From the NCBI GenBank assembly GCA_000717735.1, contig JOBE01000023.1:35151-99150 (forward strand): a stretch of DNA of 64,000 nucleotides, in the 5' to 3' direction. Numbering within the stretch: the stretch's first letter is position 1; every line of letters starts with the position of its first letter. The translations under genes and the position numbers were made by a program. The DNA comes from Streptomyces griseoluteus (GTDB lineage: Bacteria > Actinomycetota > Actinomycetes > Streptomycetales > Streptomycetaceae). Below the pieces are notes generated by a model, which was given only the letters and a program-made list of their open reading frames with translations, had not been told where the DNA came from and did no database searches. Positions 15,984 to 23,861 of this stretch are shown in pieces.

Positions 15984-18900
15984 GTGACGTTTCCCCATCC
16001 GCCCGCCGACCCCGCCGGCGTACGGCACGGCGGCGGCGCCCCCGACCCGGTCGTGGCGGCCCTGGGCGCTCTGGGCACGGCGGTCGACTGCGCCGGCCTG
16101 AGCAGCGTCGCGCTCGACGGCCCGCACGTCCTCTGGCTCGTCGTCGACGGCGCGCTCGACCTCTTCGCCGTCGACGCGGCGCGCCTCGGCCCGTGGCACT
16201 TCCTGGGCCGCCTCGGGGCGGGCACGCTGCTCCTGGGCCCGGTCGAAGGACCCGCGCACACCCTGATCGGCCGCCCCGCGCAGGGCTGCCTGCTGCGCCG
16301 CGTCGAGCTGCGCGAACTGGCGTACGCGGCGGGGCAGTACGCCGGTCAAGGGTACGGGGAGCAGGCGTACGGGCAGCAGGGATACGCCGACCAGGGGTAC
16401 GGAGGGCAGGCGTACGGGGAGCAGGGGTACGGCGGCCGATGGTACGAGGGCCAGTGGTACGAGGACCAGGGCGCGTACGGGACGCGGGCCGAGCCCCCTC
16501 TCAGTCCCCTGGAGCACGCCTTCGCGCTCGGCATCGGGCGCGGGCTGCGGGTCCTGTACCAGGCCACCCTCGACGGCGGCTCCACCGCGGGCACGGCCGA
16601 CGACGACGTCCTCTGGATGCGGCTGGCCCCGGGCAGCATCGCCTACGGGGCCGTGTACGAGGGTCATGAGGGGTACCCGGCCCACGAGGGCCACCAGAGC
16701 CCCGGCACGGGCACCCTCCTCGTCGACCCCGCGACCTGGCAGGGCATGGTCGACCAGCAGTACCGGCTGCTCCACGCCCTGGACGGCTGGATCGAGCAGC
16801 TCGAACGCGACCACGAGGACCGTGCGGCGGCCGGGGTCGAGGCGGGCGAGGCGGCCCGCACCACGGCCGACCGCGCCCTGCTCGCCTCCATCGGCCGCCC
16901 CGGCGGCCCAGGCGCCCGGGGCCGCGCGGGCGCCGACGCGACCTACGCGGTGTGCCGGGCCGTGGCCGACGAGGCGCGCATCACGCTCGTGGAACCGGCG
17001 GACGCGGGCGACGCCTTCGGCGCGGATCCCGGGTGCCCCGACCCCGTCGAGCGGATCGCGCTCGCCTCGCGGATCCGCACCCGTGGCGTCCGCCTCGGGG
17101 ACCGCTGGTGGCGCGAGGACAGCGGCCCCCTGGTGGGCCACCGCGCGGCCGACGGGGCACCGGTCGCGTTGCTGTGGCGACGCGGCCGGTACGTGGCCTT
17201 CGACCCGGCCACGGGCGAGCGGGAGCGCGTCGGCCGGGCCGGCGCGGCCGCGTTCGCGCCGAGCGCCGTCATGTTCTACCGCCCGCTGCCGGACCGGCCG
17301 CTGAGTCTGCCTCAGCTGCTCCGGTTCAGCCTGCGGGGCACCCGGGCGGAGCTGCGCGCCCTGCTCCTCGGCGGGCTCGTGGCGGTCGTCCTGGGCGCCC
17401 TGGTGCCCGTGGCGACGGGCAAGGTGCTCGGCACGTACGTACCCGCGGCCGAGACCGGGCTCATCGTGCAGACCGGCTTCGCGATCATCGCGACCAGCAT
17501 CGTGTCGGCCGCCTTCATGCTGCTGCAGAACACCGCGATCCTCCGGATGGAGGGCCGGATCGACGCCACCCTCCAGCCGGCCGTGTGGGACCGGCTGCTC
17601 CGGCTGCCGACGACGTTCTTCGCGGGCCGCTCGACCGGCGAACTGGCGGGTGCCGCCATGGGCGTCAGCGCGATCCGGCGGGTCCTGTCCGGCATCGGTC
17701 CCGTGGTCGTCCAGGCGGGCACCGTCGGCACGGTCAACCTGGTGCTGCTGCTCGTCTACAGCGTGCCCCTGGCCCTGGTGGCGCTCGCCCTGCTGCTCGC
17801 CACGGCCGCGGTCTTCCTGGGCCTCGGGCTGTGGCAGCTGCGGTACCAGCGACAGCTGATCCGGCTCGGCAACAAGCTCGACAACCAGGCCTTCCAGACC
17901 CTGCGCGGGCTACCGAAGCTGCGCGTCGCGGCGGCCGAGAGCTTCGCGTACGCGGCCTGGGCGGGGCGGTTCGCCCGTACCCGCGAACTGCACCGGCGCG
18001 TCGGGCGGATCAAGAACGTCCTCGCGGTCCTCGGCGCGGTCTGTCTGCCGCTGTGCACGCTCGTGATGTTCGCGCTCCTGGCCGGGCCCGCCCGCGGCAC
18101 GCTGTCCGCGAGCGAGTTCCTCACCTTCAGCACCGCCGTCACGATGATGCTGTCCTCGGTCACGCAGCTGACCGGCGCGCTCCTCTCGGCCGCCGCCGTG
18201 CAGCCCATGTTCGAGCAGATCAGGCCGGTGTTCCGGGCGACGCCCGAAGTGCGCGGGTCCAGCGTCAGGCCCGGTCAGCTGACCGGGGCGATCGAGGCCG
18301 AGAACCTGTCCTACCGCTACGGCGAGGACGGTCCGCTGGTGCTCGACGGGGTCGATCTGCGGGTGCGGCCGGGCGAGTTCGTCGCGATCGTCGGGGCCAG
18401 CGGCTGCGGCAAGTCCACCCTCCTGCGGCTGCTCATCGGCTTCGACCGGCCGGCCTCCGGGACCGTGCGGTACGACGGGCAGGATCTCGCGGCCCTCGAC
18501 CAGGCGGCCGTGCGGCGCCAGTGCGGGGTCGTGCTCCAGAACGCCCAGCCGTTCTCCGGCTCCGTCCTCGACTGCATCCGCGGCGCGGGGACGTACCCCC
18601 TGGAGGACGCGTGGGCCGCCGCGACGATGGCGGGCCTGGCGGAGGACATCAAGGCCATGCCCATGGGCATGCACACGATGCTGTCCGACGGCGGAGGCAG
18701 CGTCTCGGGCGGGCAGCGGCAGCGGCTGATGATCGCCCAGGCGCTGATCCGCAGGCCGCGCGTCCTCTTCTTCGACGAGGCGACCAGCGCGCTGGACAAC
18801 GAGGCCCAGCGGACCGTCATCGAGTCGACGCGTGCCCTGAACGCGACCCGTGTGGTGATCGCCCACCGGCTGTCCACGATCATGGACGCGGACCGGGTGA

Positions 18901-19004
18901 TCGCGATGGCGGACGGCCGTGTCGTCCAGGAAGGCACCCCCGCCGAACTCCTCGCCGACACCACCGGTCTCTTTCACGAGCTGGTCCGGCGTCAACTCGG
19001 CTGA
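15984..19004 (+). CDS. NHLM-type ABC transporter permease/ATPase (second subunit)
   Basis: This 1006-residue protein has an N-terminal soluble domain of about 440 residues without a peptidase triad, then an ABC membrane domain (about 450-740) and an ATPase with GASGCGKST (about 803), VSGGQRQR and VLFFDEATSALD. This is the layout of the second ABC protein of NHLM systems, which pairs with the peptidase-bearing subunit. The GTG start follows AAGGAG at 15971-15976 inside the end of the upstream gene. Residues about 116-167 are a Gly/Tyr/Gln-rich insert of short repeats that is unlike the rest of the protein. It is the last gene of the export operon. Confidence 0.9.
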   Translation: MTFPHPPADPAGVRHGGGAPDPVVAALGALGTAVDCAGLSSVALDGPHVLWLVVDGALDLFAVDAARLGPWHFLGRLGAGTLLLGPVEGPAHTLIGRPAQGCLLRRVELRELAYAAGQYAGQGYGEQAYGQQGYADQGYGGQAYGEQGYGGRWYEGQWYEDQGAYGTRAEPPLSPLEHAFALGIGRGLRVLYQATLDGGSTAGTADDDVLWMRLAPGSIAYGAVYEGHEGYPAHEGHQSPGTGTLLVDPATWQGMVDQQYRLLHALDGWIEQLERDHEDRAAAGVEAGEAARTTADRALLASIGRPGGPGARGRAGADATYAVCRAVADEARITLVEPADAGDAFGADPGCPDPVERIALASRIRTRGVRLGDRWWREDSGPLVGHRAADGAPVALLWRRGRYVAFDPATGERERVGRAGAAAFAPSAVMFYRPLPDRPLSLPQLLRFSLRGTRAELRALLLGGLVAVVLGALVPVATGKVLGTYVPAAETGLIVQTGFAIIATSIVSAAFMLLQNTAILRMEGRIDATLQPAVWDRLLRLPTTFFAGRSTGELAGAAMGVSAIRRVLSGIGPVVVQAGTVGTVNLVLLLVYSVPLALVALALLLATAAVFLGLGLWQLRYQRQLIRLGNKLDNQAFQTLRGLPKLRVAAAESFAYAAWAGRFARTRELHRRVGRIKNVLAVLGAVCLPLCTLVMFALLAGPARGTLSASEFLTFSTAVTMMLSSVTQLTGALLSAAAVQPMFEQIRPVFRATPEVRGSSVRPGQLTGAIEAENLSYRYGEDGPLVLDGVDLRVRPGEFVAIVGASGCGKSTLLRLLIGFDRPASGTVRYDGQDLAALDQAAVRRQCGVVLQNAQPFSGSVLDCIRGAGTYPLEDAWAAATMAGLAEDIKAMPMGMHTMLSDGGGSVSGGQRQRLMIAQALIRRPRVLFFDEATSALDNEAQRTVIESTRALNATRVVIAHRLSTIMDADRVIAMADGRVVQEGTPAELLADTTGLFHELVRRQLG
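16331..16485 (+). repeat. Gly-Tyr-Gln coding tandem repeat inside ABC2
   Basis: An imperfect tandem of about 15- and 30-base units encodes repeats of the type GYGEQAYGQQGYADQGYGGQ, then GYGGRWYEGQWYEDQ. Such low-complexity aromatic/glycine tracts are typical of flexible or phase-separating segments. They are unexpected in an ABC transporter and probably arose by slippage. Confidence 0.75.
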
Positions 19005-19013
19005 TAGTCGCGT

Positions 19014-19041
19014 GATTACTATCGGTAATAGATCGATAATC
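19014..19041. promoter_or_regulatory. Imperfect AT-rich inverted repeat
   Basis: GATTA at 19014 and TAATC ending at 19041 bracket an imperfect palindrome containing TATCG and CGATA. It is unusually AT-rich for this genome and sits between the export operon stop and the terminator. It may be an operator for the downstream 19194 gene. Confidence 0.3.
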
Positions 19042-19100
19042 CTGAGTTTCCCGCGCTCAAGATCAACGGAAAAGGTCCCCCGTTGTTTACGCAGACTTTA

Positions 19101-19137
19101 ACGCTGTTTTGGCAGGTCAGCCCGCCAAAAACAGCGT
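19101..19137 (+). terminator. Terminator of the peptide-export operon
   Basis: ACGCTGTTTTGGC (19101-19113) pairs with GCCAAAAACAGCGT (19124-19137), with one unpaired A, across a 10-base loop. It lies about 100 bases after the ABC2 stop and before the 19194 gene, so the latter is probably transcribed separately. Confidence 0.7.
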
Positions 19138-19193
19138 AAATCGGATGACCGTAAGATGGGGGCTCCCCAACCGGCACATCGTGGGCTTAACTT

Positions 19194-19682
19194 ATGGCCA
19201 TGACCTCCCCCCGCTCCACCTATGGAGGCGGTTACCACACCGCGCCGTCCTTCCCGGACACCCCGATCTACGACTCCCTGGTCGCGGAGCGGGGCACGCC
19301 TCAGATCGCCCCGATCCGAGTGCCCGCCGCCTACGACACCGGCAGCAGCTTCCCCACGAGCGGCTCCTACCTGCCGGCGCTCCCCGCGGCACTGCCCGCC
19401 CTCCCGGCGGCGCCCACCCCGCAGCCCTCCTACGGCAACGGGTACGGATACCCGCAGCCCGCGCCGCAGATGGCCCCCGTGCCCCTGCAGCACGCCCCCG
19501 CCCCGTACATCCCGCAGCAGCCGGTGGCCCCGCGCGGCTACCAGGCCGGCCAGTACGCGCAGCCGCCCCGCCCCGCCCCCGCGGGGTACGAGGCGATGCG
19601 TCCGGCGGCGCCCCGGCCCGCCCCCGCTCCCGCGCCGTACGACGACCCGTACAACCGTCCCTACCAGGGCGGGGGTTACTGA
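19194..19682 (+). CDS. Pro/Tyr/Ala-rich protein, DUF6643-like
   Basis: This 162-residue low-complexity protein starts MAMTSPRSTYGGGYHTAPSF, has a central Ala-Pro-Leu tract and ends YNRPYQGGGY. It has no signal peptide or membrane helix. It resembles a small streptomycete-specific family (DUF6643, from memory). The function is unknown, and the composition suggests an intrinsically disordered protein. A hairpin separates it from the export operon, so its nearness to another Gly/Tyr-rich sequence may be coincidence. An ATG at 19200 is an alternative start. Confidence 0.7.
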   Translation: MAMTSPRSTYGGGYHTAPSFPDTPIYDSLVAERGTPQIAPIRVPAAYDTGSSFPTSGSYLPALPAALPALPAAPTPQPSYGNGYGYPQPAPQMAPVPLQHAPAPYIPQQPVAPRGYQAGQYAQPPRPAPAGYEAMRPAAPRPAPAPAPYDDPYNRPYQGGGY

Positions 19683-19736
19683 CCGGCACCGCACACCGGG
19701 CGACGCAGGGTCCGGAGCGGCTGGCAGGATGACCGT

Positions 19737-20561
19737 ATGCCGACTCCTGTGCTCCGCTCCGTCCACGTCCACCCGGTGAAGGCCATGCGCTCACTGGCCC
19801 CCACGGAGGCCGAGGTCCAGCCCTGGGGGCTGGCCGGGGACCGCCGGTGGGCCGTCGTCGACGCGGCGGACAAGGTCGTAACCCAACGCCGTCACCCCCG
19901 GATGGCGTTGGCCACGGCGGAGCCGCTGCCGGGCGGCGGAATCATCCTGTCGGCTCCCGGCCACCCGCCGGTGACGGTCGAGGTGCCGCACCCCTCGTCC
20001 ACCGTCACCGTGGAGATCTTCGACAAGTTCGTGGAGGCCGTGCCCGCCGCCGCGACGGCGGCCGCGTGGCTCTCCGCGTACCTGGAGGGCGATTTCCGGC
20101 TCGTCCACATGGACGCGCCCGAGCACCGGCGGCCCGTCGACCCGGAGTACGCGCTGCCCGGCGAGACGGTGAGCTTCGCGGACGGCTATCCGCTGCTCGT
20201 CGCCACGACGTCCTCGCTCGACGCCCTCAACTCGCTCATCGCGCAGGGGGACCACGCCCACGAGGGCCCCCTTCCGATGAACCGGTTCCGGCCGAACCTC
20301 GTGATCGGGGGGACCTCCCCCTGGGCCGAGGACGGCTGGACGCGGCTCGCCGTCGGCGAGGTCACCTTCCGGGTCGCCAGGCCCTGCGGGCGCTGTGTCG
20401 TCACCACCACGAACCAGGTCACCGCCGAGCGGGGCAAGGAGCCCCTGCGCACCCTCGCCCGGCACCGCAAGAACGACGGCCGGGTCATCTTCGGCCAGAA
20501 CCTCGTCCCCGAGCACACCGGAACGGTCCGGGTCGGCGACGAGGTGAAGATCCTGGACTGA
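19737..20561 (+). CDS. MOSC domain protein with N-terminal beta-barrel domain
   Basis: This 274-residue protein has the MOSC N-terminal beta barrel (SVHVHPVKAMRSL, GDRRWAVVDAADKVVTQR) and a MOSC domain holding MNRFRPNLVIGG and the conserved cysteine in RPCGRCVVTT, which binds sulfur or the molybdenum cofactor. Related proteins (YcbX, mARC) reduce N-hydroxylated compounds with a molybdenum cofactor. No molybdopterin genes are nearby. Length is normal and the end, VRVGDEVKIL, is complete. Confidence 0.88.
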   Translation: MPTPVLRSVHVHPVKAMRSLAPTEAEVQPWGLAGDRRWAVVDAADKVVTQRRHPRMALATAEPLPGGGIILSAPGHPPVTVEVPHPSSTVTVEIFDKFVEAVPAAATAAAWLSAYLEGDFRLVHMDAPEHRRPVDPEYALPGETVSFADGYPLLVATTSSLDALNSLIAQGDHAHEGPLPMNRFRPNLVIGGTSPWAEDGWTRLAVGEVTFRVARPCGRCVVTTTNQVTAERGKEPLRTLARHRKNDGRVIFGQNLVPEHTGTVRVGDEVKILD

Positions 20562-20616
20562 GCCCGGGACCGCGACGATGCCCGGGACCGGACGCCTGGG
20601 CCACCCGTCACGCTTC

Positions 20617-20635
20617 CCCCGCCCGGCAGGCGGGG
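20617..20635 (+). terminator. Weak hairpin after MOSC gene
   Basis: CCCCGCC (20617-20623) and GGCGGGG (20629-20635) form a 7-bp stem with a 5-base loop, 56 bases after the stop. Confidence 0.35.
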
Positions 20636-20692
20636 ACCTCCGCCCCGGTGCACACTCGTCGGAAGGAGCGGTGACGACGAGGGGGTCCCGAC

Positions 20693-21301
20693 GTGCGCGC
20701 AGCCATCGGACTCTGGCGCTGGCGGCACAATCCCCTGCGCCGGACCACTGATCTCGTCGAGGCCTGGGCCGCCTTCACCGCGGTCGTCATGCTCTGTCTC
20801 GTAGCGCCCCTGACCGGCTGGGCGGTCGGCTCCTCCGCCGATGACACGCTCCAGCGCGCGGTCCGCGCCCAGCAGGAGCAGCGCGTCCCGACGACGGCCC
20901 GGGTGGTACGGGCCGCCGAGCGGCCGGTGAGCGCGGCGGGGACGGCCGAGGCGGGCGACCAGGAGAGCGGGCGCCGCTCGGTGGTGGCCCGGTGGACCGC
21001 GCCGGACGGCTCGGCCCGTACGGGCACGGTGACGACGGCCCGGCGGACCTCCGCGCCCGGCGCCTCCTTCCCGCTCTGGACGGACCGGGACGGGCGCCCG
21101 GTGGCGCCGCCGATGCAGGCGGGCACGGCGCGGGCGCACGCGTTCATCGCCGGTCTGACGACCGCGCTCCTCGCGGGCCTCCTGGTGGAGACCGTCCGCC
21201 GCCTCGTCGTACGCCGGCTCGTGCTGCTGCGGTACGCGCGCCTCGACCGCGCGTGGGCGGCGACCGGCCCCGACTGGGGCCGCACCGGAACCGGCAGTTG
21301 A
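20693..21301 (+). CDS. Rv1733c-like membrane protein
   Basis: This 202-residue protein has a basic N-terminus (WRWRHNPLRRTTDLVEAW), a membrane helix at about residues 25-47, an extracytoplasmic loop of about 100 residues with RWTAPDGSARTGTV, and a second helix at about 145-170 followed by a short basic tail. This layout and the LRRRTD-EAW style start match actinobacterial Rv1733c-family proteins, which have no known biochemical role. The GTG start at 20693 follows a purine-rich GACGAGGGGG region. A strong hairpin follows the gene. Confidence 0.75.
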   Translation: MRAAIGLWRWRHNPLRRTTDLVEAWAAFTAVVMLCLVAPLTGWAVGSSADDTLQRAVRAQQEQRVPTTARVVRAAERPVSAAGTAEAGDQESGRRSVVARWTAPDGSARTGTVTTARRTSAPGASFPLWTDRDGRPVAPPMQAGTARAHAFIAGLTTALLAGLLVETVRRLVVRRLVLLRYARLDRAWAATGPDWGRTGTGS

Positions 21302-21314
21302 GGCCGTAGGGAGG

Positions 21315-21364
21315 GCCAGGGGGTGTGTTGCTGATCCGGCATGATCGACAAGACACCCCCTGGC
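21315..21364. terminator. Long hairpin between Rv1733c-like and beta-helix-AAA genes
   Basis: Sixteen-base arms (21315-21330, GCCAGGGGGTGTGTTG; 21349-21364) pair at 15 of 16 positions around an 18-base loop. It lies 14 bases after the stop, so termination is the likely role. Confidence 0.7.
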
Positions 21365-21452
21365 TTGCGACCCGTCAACCCCGCGGCCCGGCGCGCGCTA
21401 CGGTGGGGCATCGGATCAGCGGCGAGGCATCAGGCGGGGGCAGGACACACCC

Positions 21453-23861
21453 ATGGCACAGGGCACGGTCCAGGTGACGCACACCGGCACATCGCGGTGG
21501 CGGCGCCGCACGGGTGAGTACCCCTCGCTTTCCGCCGCCCTGGAGGCCGCGGGCGACGGGGACGTGCTCACGGTCGCGCCCGGCACCTACCGGGAGAACC
21601 TCGTGGTCCGGCGGGCCGTCACCCTGCGCGGCCCCGAGGGCGCGGTCGGCTCGGTGCGGATCGCGCCGCCGGACGGGGTGCCGCTGACGATCCGCGCCTC
21701 CGTCACCGTGCAGGACCTCCACATCGAGGGGCAGGACGTCGCCGCGCCCGCGCTGCTCGTCGAGGACGGCACGCCGGAGCTGCTCGACCTGCGGATCATG
21801 ACCCGCTCGGCCGCCGGGATCGAGGTACGGGGCGCGGCCCGGCCGACGGTGCGCCGCTGCACGGTCGACAATCCCGCCGGGGTCGGCATCGCCGTACTCG
21901 ACGGGGCGGGCGGGGTGTTCGAGGAGTGCGAGGTGGTGTCCGCCGGGCAGGCGGGCGTCTCGGTGCGCGGCGGGGCGCATCCGCGTCTCGAACGCTGCCG
22001 GGTGCACCACGCCTCCGGGGCGGGGATCGCGGTGACGGGCGAGGGCAGCGGCCTGGAGGGCGTCGGCTGCGAGGTGTACGAGATCAAGGGCGCGGGGCTC
22101 CAGATCGCGGCCCGCGCCACGGCCCACTTCACGGACTCCTCGGTGCACCGCACGTCGGGGGACGGCATCACGCTCGACACCGACGCGGTGCTCACGCTCT
22201 CGGACTGCGACATCCATGACGTCCCCGAGAACGCCGTCGACCTGCGCTCGCGCTCGGTCCTGACGCTGACCCGGTCGACCGTCCGCCGCTTCGGCCGCAA
22301 CGGACTGTCGGTGTGGGACCCGGGGACCCGGGTGGACGCCAACCAGTGCGAGATCCACGACAGTACGGGCGACTACCCGGCGGTGTGGGTGAGCGACGGG
22401 GCGACCGCCGTCCTCGACGCCTGCCGGGTGCACGACGTGCCGGACGCGCTGTTCGTCCTCGACCGTGGTTCGCGCGTGGACGTCGTCGACAGCGATCTGT
22501 CGCAGGTGCGGAACACGGCGGTCTCGGTGAGCGACGGGGCGACGGCCCAGCTCGACGACTGCCGGATCCGGGAGGCCTCGACGGGCGCCTGGTTCCGGGA
22601 CCACGGCAGCGGCGGGACCCTCGGCGGCTGCACCATCGACTCCGTGCAGACCGGCGTCATCGTCACCAAGGGCGCCGACCCGACGATCGAGCGGTGCACG
22701 GTCACGTCGCCCGCCGAGGCCGGTTTCTACGTGTCGGCGGAGGGCCGCGGCTCCTTCCACGGCTGCCGGGTCACGGGCAGCGGCGGGTACGGCTTCCACG
22801 TCACGGACGGCTGCCGTACGACGCTGCGCAAGTGCCGTACGGAGCGGTGCGCGCGCGGGGGTTACGAGTTCCCCGAGGAGGGTGCGAGCGCGGAGGACTG
22901 CACCAGCGACGAGAGCGCGGTCCGCTCCTCCGTACCCGACGGGGGCACGGTCCTGACGGCGACGCAGTCGGCGGGGCTCCTGGGGACGGTGCCCACGCCG
23001 CGCGTCCAGGCGGCCGTACCGCAGGCCGTGCCGGAGCCGGTGCCCTCCTCCCGTTCCTCGCAGGACGTGCTCGGGGAGCTGGACGCCCTGGTGGGTCTGG
23101 AGAGCGTCAAGCTGGAGGTGCGCACCCTCACCAACATGATCGAGGTGGGGCGGCGGCGTCAGGAGGCGGGGTTCAAGGCGGCCTCGGTCCGCCGGCATCT
23201 GGTCTTCACGGGCAATCCGGGTACGGGCAAGACGACGGTGGCCCGCCTGTACGGCGAGATCCTGGCCTCCCTCGGGGTGCTCGAGCGCGGGCATCTGGTG
23301 GAGGTGTCCCGGGTCGACCTGGTCGGCGAGCACATCGGCTCGACGGCGATCCGGACCCAGGAGGCCTTCGACCGGGCGCGGGGCGGGGTGCTGTTCGTCG
23401 ACGAGGCGTACGCCCTGTCTCCGGAGGACTCGGGGCGGGACTTCGGCCGTGAGGCGATCGACACGCTGGTGAAGCTGATGGAGGACCACCGGGACGCGGT
23501 GGTGGTCATCGTCGCGGGCTACACGGCGGAGATGGAGCGCTTCCTCACCGTCAACCCGGGTGTTGCGTCGCGTTTCTCGCGCACCATCACGTTCGGCGAC
23601 TACGAGCCGGAGGAGCTGCTGCGGATCGTGGGGCAGCAGGCGGACGAGCACGAGTACCGGCTCGCTCCGGGCACGGACGACGCGCTGCTCGTGTACTTCA
23701 CGAAGCTGCCCAAGGGCCCGGCGTTCGGCAACGGGCGTACGGCGCGGCAGACGTTCGAGTCGATGGTGGAGCGGCACGCGGGCCGGGTCGCCGCGCTCGC
23801 CGAGGCGAGCACGGACGACCTGACGCTGCTCTACCCGGAGGACCTGCCGGAGCTCCCCTGA
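21453..23861 (+). CDS. Beta-helix repeat protein fused to a CbbX/EccA-like AAA+ ATPase
   Basis: This is an 802-residue two-part protein. Residues about 20-500 form a right-handed beta-helix of about 23-residue rungs, starting [28 protein letters not shown], with rungs such as [21 protein letters not shown]. Residues about 535-802 form an AAA+ domain with GLESVKLEV, Walker [10 protein letters not shown] near 587, Walker [12 protein letters not shown] near 645, the arginine-finger region [12 protein letters not shown] and a C-terminal helical lid. The ATPase resembles CbbX, SpoVK and the C-terminal part of type VII EccA. There is no signal peptide, so the beta-helix is cytoplasmic and may act as a substrate-binding scaffold. 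No ESX genes are nearby. Confidence 0.88.
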   Translation: MAQGTVQVTHTGTSRWRRRTGEYPSLSAALEAAGDGDVLTVAPGTYRENLVVRRAVTLRGPEGAVGSVRIAPPDGVPLTIRASVTVQDLHIEGQDVAAPALLVEDGTPELLDLRIMTRSAAGIEVRGAARPTVRRCTVDNPAGVGIAVLDGAGGVFEECEVVSAGQAGVSVRGGAHPRLERCRVHHASGAGIAVTGEGSGLEGVGCEVYEIKGAGLQIAARATAHFTDSSVHRTSGDGITLDTDAVLTLSDCDIHDVPENAVDLRSRSVLTLTRSTVRRFGRNGLSVWDPGTRVDANQCEIHDSTGDYPAVWVSDGATAVLDACRVHDVPDALFVLDRGSRVDVVDSDLSQVRNTAVSVSDGATAQLDDCRIREASTGAWFRDHGSGGTLGGCTIDSVQTGVIVTKGADPTIERCTVTSPAEAGFYVSAEGRGSFHGCRVTGSGGYGFHVTDGCRTTLRKCRTERCARGGYEFPEEGASAEDCTSDESAVRSSVPDGGTVLTATQSAGLLGTVPTPRVQAAVPQAVPEPVPSSRSSQDVLGELDALVGLESVKLEVRTLTNMIEVGRRRQEAGFKAASVRRHLVFTGNPGTGKTTVARLYGEILASLGVLERGHLVEVSRVDLVGEHIGSTAIRTQEAFDRARGGVLFVDEAYALSPEDSGRDFGREAIDTLVKLMEDHRDAVVVIVAGYTAEMERFLTVNPGVASRFSRTITFGDYEPEELLRIVGQQADEHEYRLAPGTDDALLVYFTKLPKGPAFGNGRTARQTFESMVERHAGRVAALAEASTDDLTLLYPEDLPELP

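Noticed and set aside
13106..16261. A 1051-codon reverse frame across the export operon
   Set aside because: It is antisense to genes with intact catalytic motifs and shows no domain.
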